Source of the DNA: an uncultured Bradyrhizobium sp.
GTDB taxonomy: Bacteria; Pseudomonadota; Alphaproteobacteria; Rhizobiales; Xanthobacteraceae
Reading direction: 5' to 3'
Assembly: GCF_947648125.1 (NCBI RefSeq)
Contig: NZ_CANSMR010000044.1
Location: 1-43,651, forward strand
Length of the DNA: 43,651 nucleotides
Below the pieces are notes generated by a model. That model did not search any database and was not told where the DNA came from. It saw only the letters and a program-made list of their open reading frames with translations. Positions within the stretch are counted from its first letter, which is position 1, and the number at the start of each line of letters is the position of its first letter. Both the position numbers and the translations under genes were made by a program. Of the stretch, positions 38,791-43,651 are shown piece after piece.

Positions 38791-39826
38791 TCGGGCGCTC
38801 GATCCGATTCGCGAGTGGCTCGCGGACGATCAGATCGTCGAGATCTGCGCGAACGGACCGGGGGAGGTCTGGGTTGAACGCTTCGGTCAGTCCGCGATGG
38901 AGCGGCACGAGGTGCCGAGCCTCACCGAGCATGCAATCCGCCACCTTGCCGAGCGCGTCGCCGGCCACTCCGGCCAGAGCGTGAACGAGGAGCATCCGCT
39001 GCTTTCGGCTGCACTGCCCTCTGGCGAGCGATTTCAGGGCGTGATGCCGCCGGCGACGACGGCCGGCGGAGCCTTTGCGATCCGCAAGCAGGTCATCAAG
39101 GAGATGCGCCTGGACGACTATCGCCGGCTCGGCTCGTTCAAGAAGGTCGAGACGGCCGGGGAGGGGGCGTTGACAGCGACCGACCGTCAGCTTTGCGAGC
39201 ATCTCGAGGCTGGTCGCATCGAGGACTTTATCCGCCTGGCCGTGGTCAGTCGTTATTCGATCCTGCTGTCAGGCGGAACAAGCTCGGGCAAGACGACATT
39301 CCTGAACGCAATTCTCAAGGAGGTGCCGGAAGAGGAACGCATCATCACCATCGAGGACACGCGCGAGGTCAATCCGGTCCAGAAGAACTATTTGCCGCTC
39401 GTGGCGTCGAAGGGCGACCAGGGCGAGGCGCGCGTCACGGTCGAAATGCTCTTGCAGGCCTCGCTGCGGCTGCGACCAGACCGCATCTTCCTCGGTGAGA
39501 TTCGCGGGGCGGAAGCCTACTCTTTCCTCCGCGCGATCAATACCGGCCATCCCGGCAGCATCACCACTGTCCACGCTGACAGCCCCTCGGGTGCGTTCGA
39601 GCAACTCGCGCTCATGGTGATGCAGGCGGGCCTGGGGCTGAAGCGCGAGGAGATCGTCGCCTACATTCGCTCAGTGCTGCCGATCGTGATCCAGCAGACC
39701 AAGATCGGCGGCTGGCGCGGAACCTCGGCGGTCCATTTCTCGCGCATGGCGGAGTGGCGGCAGGAACGAGAAGTGGAGGAGCGTGGGGCAGAAAGGGGAC
39801 GGCATGGCCCGCGTCGTCGTCTATAG
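38753..39826 (+). CDS. virB11: VirB11 ATPase, 357 aa
   Basis: Hexameric traffic ATPase. Walker A SGGTSSGKTTFL (about residue 173), IEDTREVNPVQK (Asp box), RPDRIFLGEIRGAEA (Walker B) and GHPGSITTVHAD (His box), all canonical. A GTG start at 38753 follows GGAG, inside the end of virB10. Its end overlaps virD4 by ~23 nt. The C-terminal ~30 residues are Arg/Glu-rich and may not be conserved. Confidence 0.95.
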   Translation: MSALPRNLTVFIDRALDPIREWLADDQIVEICANGPGEVWVERFGQSAMERHEVPSLTEHAIRHLAERVAGHSGQSVNEEHPLLSAALPSGERFQGVMPPATTAGGAFAIRKQVIKEMRLDDYRRLGSFKKVETAGEGALTATDRQLCEHLEAGRIEDFIRLAVVSRYSILLSGGTSSGKTTFLNAILKEVPEEERIITIEDTREVNPVQKNYLPLVASKGDQGEARVTVEMLLQASLRLRPDRIFLGEIRGAEAYSFLRAINTGHPGSITTVHADSPSGAFEQLALMVMQAGLGLKREEIVAYIRSVLPIVIQQTKIGGWRGTSAVHFSRMAEWRQEREVEERGAERGRHGPRRRL

Positions 39827-41963
39827 AGTCGGAATTGCCATCCTGCTGCTGCTGGCGTTCTGTCTGCTTTGGAGCCTGGCCTACGAAATCGTCGTGGCGA
39901 TGCGCTGGGCGCCGGGCCGCTTTCCGGGTGAGGGCGCCAGCCGTTGGGCTCTGTTTCGGCAGCAGAACGCCGACCGCTCGGCGGAGTTTTTCTTGATCGC
40001 CTGGCGTCATTTCTACGAACGGCTGATCTATCCGCCAACGCGCGTCGAAGCCCTGATCCGGGCCGGTTATGGCGCGGCCGCCGTCCTCGCGCTGGGGATC
40101 GGCGGATTGATCTTCGGCTTCGTCAATCGCCGCCAGATGCCTTACGGGGCGGCCCGGTTCGGCACCCTGATGGAAGCGGCCAAGCAAGGAATGATCGCCA
40201 AGCAGGGGATCATTCTGGGCACGCTGAACGGCTCCACCATTCGCTCAGATGAACCGGCCCACATCCTCGTTGTCGGCCCGTCGCGATCCGGCAAGGGCAC
40301 CGGCTTCGTCCTGCCGAACGGTTATCTCTGGCAAGGTTCGGCGGTGTTCTTCGATCCGAAGCGGGAGAATTTCGATGCGTTGGCAAACCATCGCACGACG
40401 ATGGGCAATAAGGTGTTCATGTTTTCACCGGGGTCGAGCGATACCCATCGCTACAATCCGCTTGATTTCGTGCGCCGCGACGAGCGGATGGCGACCGACT
40501 GCCTGGTCGTCGCATCCTTCGTCATTCCCGAGAAAGCCGACGACACCTGGGCCGGCGCCGGGCGCCTGCTGCTGTCTGCCTTGATCGGCTATGTGCTGGC
40601 GTCGCCGCTGACCACCACGGCGCAACACATGCGCACGGTGGCGCGCATGACCACGACGGGCAAGGACATCTCCACTGTGCTGCGCGCCATCGTCAAAACG
40701 GAACGCGACCATCTGCCGACCTGGGTGATCGACAGCTTCAACCAGTACATTGCGCTCGAGCCGGAGACCCGAAACAGCGCCGTCTTCAACGTCAACATGG
40801 CAATGAGCTTGTGGAACAACGGACTGATCTCGGCCGCGACTGAGACGTCCGATTTCGACATTCGCGAGCTGCGCCGGCAGCCGATGACAATCTTCATCGG
40901 CTGCACCATTGCCGAGCTCTCGATCTTCCGACCGCTCATTCGCATCCTGTTTCAGCAGATCCATGACCTGTTGATGGAGAAGATTCCCGGAGCGGACGAA
41001 CCGCACCAAGTCCTGTTGATGCTGGACGAATTCTTCCATGTCGGGCGGATGGACTCGCTGATTTCGAAAATCACGATCAGCGCAGGCTACGGGTTCCGCA
41101 TGGCGATCGTCATGCAGGACATCGCCCAGCTCGACGAGCTCTATGGACGGCATACGCGCATCACGACGGTCTCGGGCTCACAGATCAAGCTGTTCATCCA
41201 GATCAACGATCTGGAGACCTCGGAATTCGTGTCCGAGATGCTGGGCGAGACCACACAGGTCTACAAGACCCCCATTCAGCGTCCGGGGCAGGGCATCTTC
41301 GCGCCACGGGTCTGGGCCCCACACTACACGCCGCGGCCACTGCGAAGCCCGCTCGAGCTAAGGGAGATGTCGCCGCGGCTGTCGATCCTGATGGTGAAAA
41401 ACTCTCCGTCGTTCGAACTAACGAAGATTCGTCACTACCTGGACAAACCCTACCGCGCTCTCTACGAGCGCGCGAAAGCCTCCCCTCCGGCGCTCCCCAA
41501 GTTGCGGGCGTGGCAGGATGAGGCGCTACAGGGCGCCATCAACCCAGCGCCGGAGCCACCGCAAGCGCCAGTCCAGGCGCCGCCGCCTGTCACAACAGCG
41601 CCGCCAGCGGCAACAAGCGCTACTCCCCGCAAAGCACCGTCACTGCGCCGAACGAAAACCACAGCTAGCAAAACCAAACCGTCGCCGGCCTCGCCAGCGC
41701 CGGCGCCTCTCACGCTTGTGTCACGGCCTGCGCCTGCACCGCCGCCACCACCGCGGAAGACTTTATCGCTCGGAACCGCGCCCCCCACTCCCCCGGGGGA
41801 GAACTGCGACGTGCGCGATATTCTTTCGTCCGCCGCCGCAGGACAGGATGAAAACTTCGCCGCAATGATGAGTGTCTTGCGCACCGTTCCGGACACCAAG
41901 ATTGATCAAGCGATGGAGACGCTCAACTCCCTCCACGCGTCGTTTGGGGAGGACGAGAAATAA
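39804..41963 (+). CDS. virD4: VirD4 coupling protein, 719 aa
   Basis: Coupling ATPase that brings the relaxosome to the pore. Two N-terminal membrane segments, Walker A VVGPSRSGKGTGF (about residue 157), Walker B LLMLDEFFHVG (about residue 405), and FIQINDLETSEFVSEMLG. A ~110-residue Pro/Ala/Thr-rich tail (about residues 570-680), then a helical end (residues ~690-719), are extensions seen in some VirD4 proteins. ATG at 39804 with AAGGGG is preferred over GTG 39783. It overlaps virB11. No relaxase follows in this window. Confidence 0.94.
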   Translation: MARVVVYRVGIAILLLLAFCLLWSLAYEIVVAMRWAPGRFPGEGASRWALFRQQNADRSAEFFLIAWRHFYERLIYPPTRVEALIRAGYGAAAVLALGIGGLIFGFVNRRQMPYGAARFGTLMEAAKQGMIAKQGIILGTLNGSTIRSDEPAHILVVGPSRSGKGTGFVLPNGYLWQGSAVFFDPKRENFDALANHRTTMGNKVFMFSPGSSDTHRYNPLDFVRRDERMATDCLVVASFVIPEKADDTWAGAGRLLLSALIGYVLASPLTTTAQHMRTVARMTTTGKDISTVLRAIVKTERDHLPTWVIDSFNQYIALEPETRNSAVFNVNMAMSLWNNGLISAATETSDFDIRELRRQPMTIFIGCTIAELSIFRPLIRILFQQIHDLLMEKIPGADEPHQVLLMLDEFFHVGRMDSLISKITISAGYGFRMAIVMQDIAQLDELYGRHTRITTVSGSQIKLFIQINDLETSEFVSEMLGETTQVYKTPIQRPGQGIFAPRVWAPHYTPRPLRSPLELREMSPRLSILMVKNSPSFELTKIRHYLDKPYRALYERAKASPPALPKLRAWQDEALQGAINPAPEPPQAPVQAPPPVTTAPPAATSATPRKAPSLRRTKTTASKTKPSPASPAPAPLTLVSRPAPAPPPPPRKTLSLGTAPPTPPGENCDVRDILSSAAAGQDENFAAMMSVLRTVPDTKIDQAMETLNSLHASFGEDEK

Positions 41964-42558
41964 CGACGATCGACAGACGTCCGGTATAAACACATGATGT
42001 TTTGGCGTCTGATCGCATACGTCGTGTCTCTATTCATTGTCGCTTACGCAGATGGGTCATGCCCGAAAGCATAATATTCGGCCACGGGCGCTCTTGTGTT
42101 CCGCTACCGCCCTGATACTATTTCGCGCACAGGGGATGGAGTCCCCCATAACTGCCGATCGGCTGATGACTCCTGCCACGTTACTTACGGAGGCAGGATT
42201 CTGTGCGAGATCCACGCAATTTAACTGGCAGCCTCGGCGTTAGTGCTGTCGTTCAGCCACAACTCAGCTTCTGTCAACAACCGCGGTGCCTTTCTCTGCG
42301 CCGGCGACGCTTGGCTGTGATCGAACCGATTGCGTGCGGACTGTCGGTTTCTGGCCAAAGCATCGAAATCGCTGCGCGTTGACATGAATAGGCCCGCGCA
42401 AAAGTCCGCTGCGTTCGGCGGCGACATTCCATCGAGCTACTTTTCTGCTCATCGACCAGTGTTTGCGACCGCCCCAGAGGTGCTTTCGCGCTGGCGATCG
42501 GCTGACCGTACCGAAAATCAAGAACACATATTTTCCCGTAGCGAGGAAAGATAACGAC
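41964..42558. other. 595-bp gap between virD4 and ctaD
   Basis: No supported gene. It appears less GC-rich than the T4SS. It contains an imperfect long inverted repeat around 41966-42015 (CAGACG / CGTCTG flanks), a GGGGA-TGGAG-TCCCC hairpin near 42130-42150 and a TCCTGCC / GGCAGGA pair near 42170-42200. Short frames on both strands lack ribosome binding sites. This may be a boundary between transfer genes and cargo, or degraded DNA; no insertion sequence or att site is identified. Confidence 0.45.
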
Positions 42559-43651
42559 ATGGCAGCCAGTGCGACGTCTCTTCGCAGCGCAACTCTCGAT
42601 GATCATGGGCATGAAGGCTCGCACCCGACCGGATGGCGTCGATATCTCTACTCGACGAACCATAAGGACATCGGGACGATGTACCTTATCTTCGCAGTCG
42701 TGGCCGGTATCATTGGCGGCGCGCTTTCGATAGCGATCCGGGCAGAGCTCATGTTCCCGGGCGTCCAGATCTTTCATGAGAGCCATACCTACAACGTTTT
42801 CGTGACCGAGCACGGCTTGATCATGATCTTCTTTATGGTCATGCCCGCTATGATTGGTGGCTTTGGCAACTGGATGGTGCCTTTGCTCATCGGCGCGCCG
42901 GATATGGCTTTTCCGCGCATGAACAACATCTCGTTCTGGCTGCTTCCGGCTTCGTTCGCTCTGTTGATCATCTCGACCTTTGTTGAGGGCGAGCCCGGAG
43001 CCAATGGCGTAGGAGCGGGATGGACGCTTTACGCACCCCTTTCAACATCCGGCCATCCAGGTCCAGCGATGGACTTTGTCATTCTATCGTTGCATCTGGC
43101 CGGCGCCTCGTCGGTTCTTGGAGCCATCAACTTCATCACGACCATCTTCAACATGCGCGCGCCTGGCATGACCTTGCATAAAATGCCTCTGTTTTGCTGG
43201 TCGGTCCTGGTGACGGCCTTTCTTTTGTTGCTGTCGTTGCCGGTGTTGGCGGGCGGCATCACGATGCTGCTGACCGATCGCAATTTCGGGACAACATTCT
43301 TTTCAGCCGATGGCGGTGGCGATCCATTGCTTTACCAACATCTGTTTTGGTTCTTCGGTCATCCCGAAGTTTACATCTTGATTCTTCCGGGCTTTGGGAT
43401 GACGAGCCATATCGTGTCAACGTTCAGCCGGAAACCTATCTTCGGCTATCTCGGCATGGCCTACGCGACGGCCGCGATCGGCGGCATCGGCTTCGTGGTT
43501 TGGGCGCACCACATGTACACGGTGGGAATGTCAAGCGCGACCCAGGCCTATTTCGTGGCGGCAACAATGGTGATCGCCGTACCGACAGGCGTGAAAATCT
43601 TCTCCTGGATCGCCACGATGTGGGGCGGCTCGATCGAGTTCAAGACGCCGA
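42559..43651 (+). CDS. ctaD: cytochrome c oxidase subunit I (partial)
   Basis: Catalytic subunit of a haem-copper oxidase. The 364 residues present include [15 protein letters not shown] at the start, [20 protein letters not shown] with a haem-ligand His (about residue 86), [12 protein letters not shown] of the D-channel, [16 protein letters not shown] with the CuB His and cross-linked Tyr (about 268), and [10 protein letters not shown] with the His pair of CuB. All are canonical for the aa3 A-type. The ATG at 42559 has AGGAAAG. The window ends before the C-terminal ~170 residues, so the end is a cut, not a real truncation. Upstream there is no coxB (subunit II), which usually precedes it. 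Confidence 0.97.
   Translation, partial: MAASATSLRSATLDDHGHEGSHPTGWRRYLYSTNHKDIGTMYLIFAVVAGIIGGALSIAIRAELMFPGVQIFHESHTYNVFVTEHGLIMIFFMVMPAMIGGFGNWMVPLLIGAPDMAFPRMNNISFWLLPASFALLIISTFVEGEPGANGVGAGWTLYAPLSTSGHPGPAMDFVILSLHLAGASSVLGAINFITTIFNMRAPGMTLHKMPLFCWSVLVTAFLLLLSLPVLAGGITMLLTDRNFGTTFFSADGGGDPLLYQHLFWFFGHPEVYILILPGFGMTSHIVSTFSRKPIFGYLGMAYATAAIGGIGFVVWAHHMYTVGMSSATQAYFVAATMVIAVPTGVKIFSWIATMWGGSIEFKTP

Noticed and set aside
42221-42813. minus-strand frames in the virD4-ctaD gap and across ctaD
   Set aside because: No ribosome binding sites or family signals, and the longer one is antisense to ctaD.

Overview
The window looks like part of a conjugative plasmid or integrative conjugative element from a GC-rich alphaproteobacterium, probably a Hyphomicrobiales/Bradyrhizobium-like host. 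The reasons are the high-GC codon use, the set of small DUF genes typical of rhizobial plasmids, a LuxI protein resembling BjaI/RpaI, and an alphaproteobacterial aa3-type cytochrome oxidase gene. The host assignment is inference. No rRNA, tRNA, CRISPR array or complete insertion sequence was recognised. The first ~40 bases carry a near-perfect Nextera adapter remnant, so the left edge is probably a contig end.

Region 1 (106-19470, all minus strand) is a long train of about 20 genes transcribed leftward from a DnaB-type replicative helicase. It holds a Toprim protein, many small conserved plasmid proteins (DUF4326, DUF5983, DUF6915, DUF1419, DUF6878-like and DUF7007-like, and a PcfJ-like protein), a 1,699-residue DNA methylase-helicase and a ParB-like protein. 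Many genes are coupled by ATGA overlaps. Where genes do not overlap, the gap usually holds a strong GC-rich hairpin 12-40 nt before the next start. Three gaps hold copies of the same ~87-bp element with long inverted repeats and compensatory changes, and a fourth holds a diverged relative. This structured family is the most unusual signal in the window.

Region 2 (19771-24485, plus strand) has an SRAP (YedK/HMCES-type) protein, a small Cys-motif protein, a Xre/MbcA-RES toxin-antitoxin pair with a clear promoter and triple repeat, a companion unknown gene, a WGR-domain gene broken by a one-base frameshift, and an intact LuxI-type synthase with its own ribosome binding site. No LuxR is visible. 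The open frame joining WGR to LuxI is probably an artefact of the frameshift.

Region 3 (24491-28949, minus strand) is a set of exported proteins: a lysozyme-like protein, two unknown secreted proteins, a lipoprotein, two degenerate secreted nuclease-fold proteins flanking a cytoplasmic SSB, and a TrbM-like protein. Region 4 (29052-41963, plus strand) is a complete virB1-virB11/virD4 type IV secretion operon, with two consecutive VirB5-like genes, a small membrane protein and a VirB7-like lipoprotein. A 19-bp AT-rich motif is shared between the promoter region of this operon and a site in region 3, suggesting common control.

Region 5 is a ~595-bp gap followed by ctaD/coxA (cytochrome c oxidase subunit I, cut by the window end), probably cargo or the flank of the element. 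DNA processing (methylase-helicase, DnaB, SSB, SRAP), mating-pore assembly (VirB/D4) and quorum signalling (LuxI) fit a self-transmissible element, but no relaxase, ParA, RepABC or integrase lies in this window.
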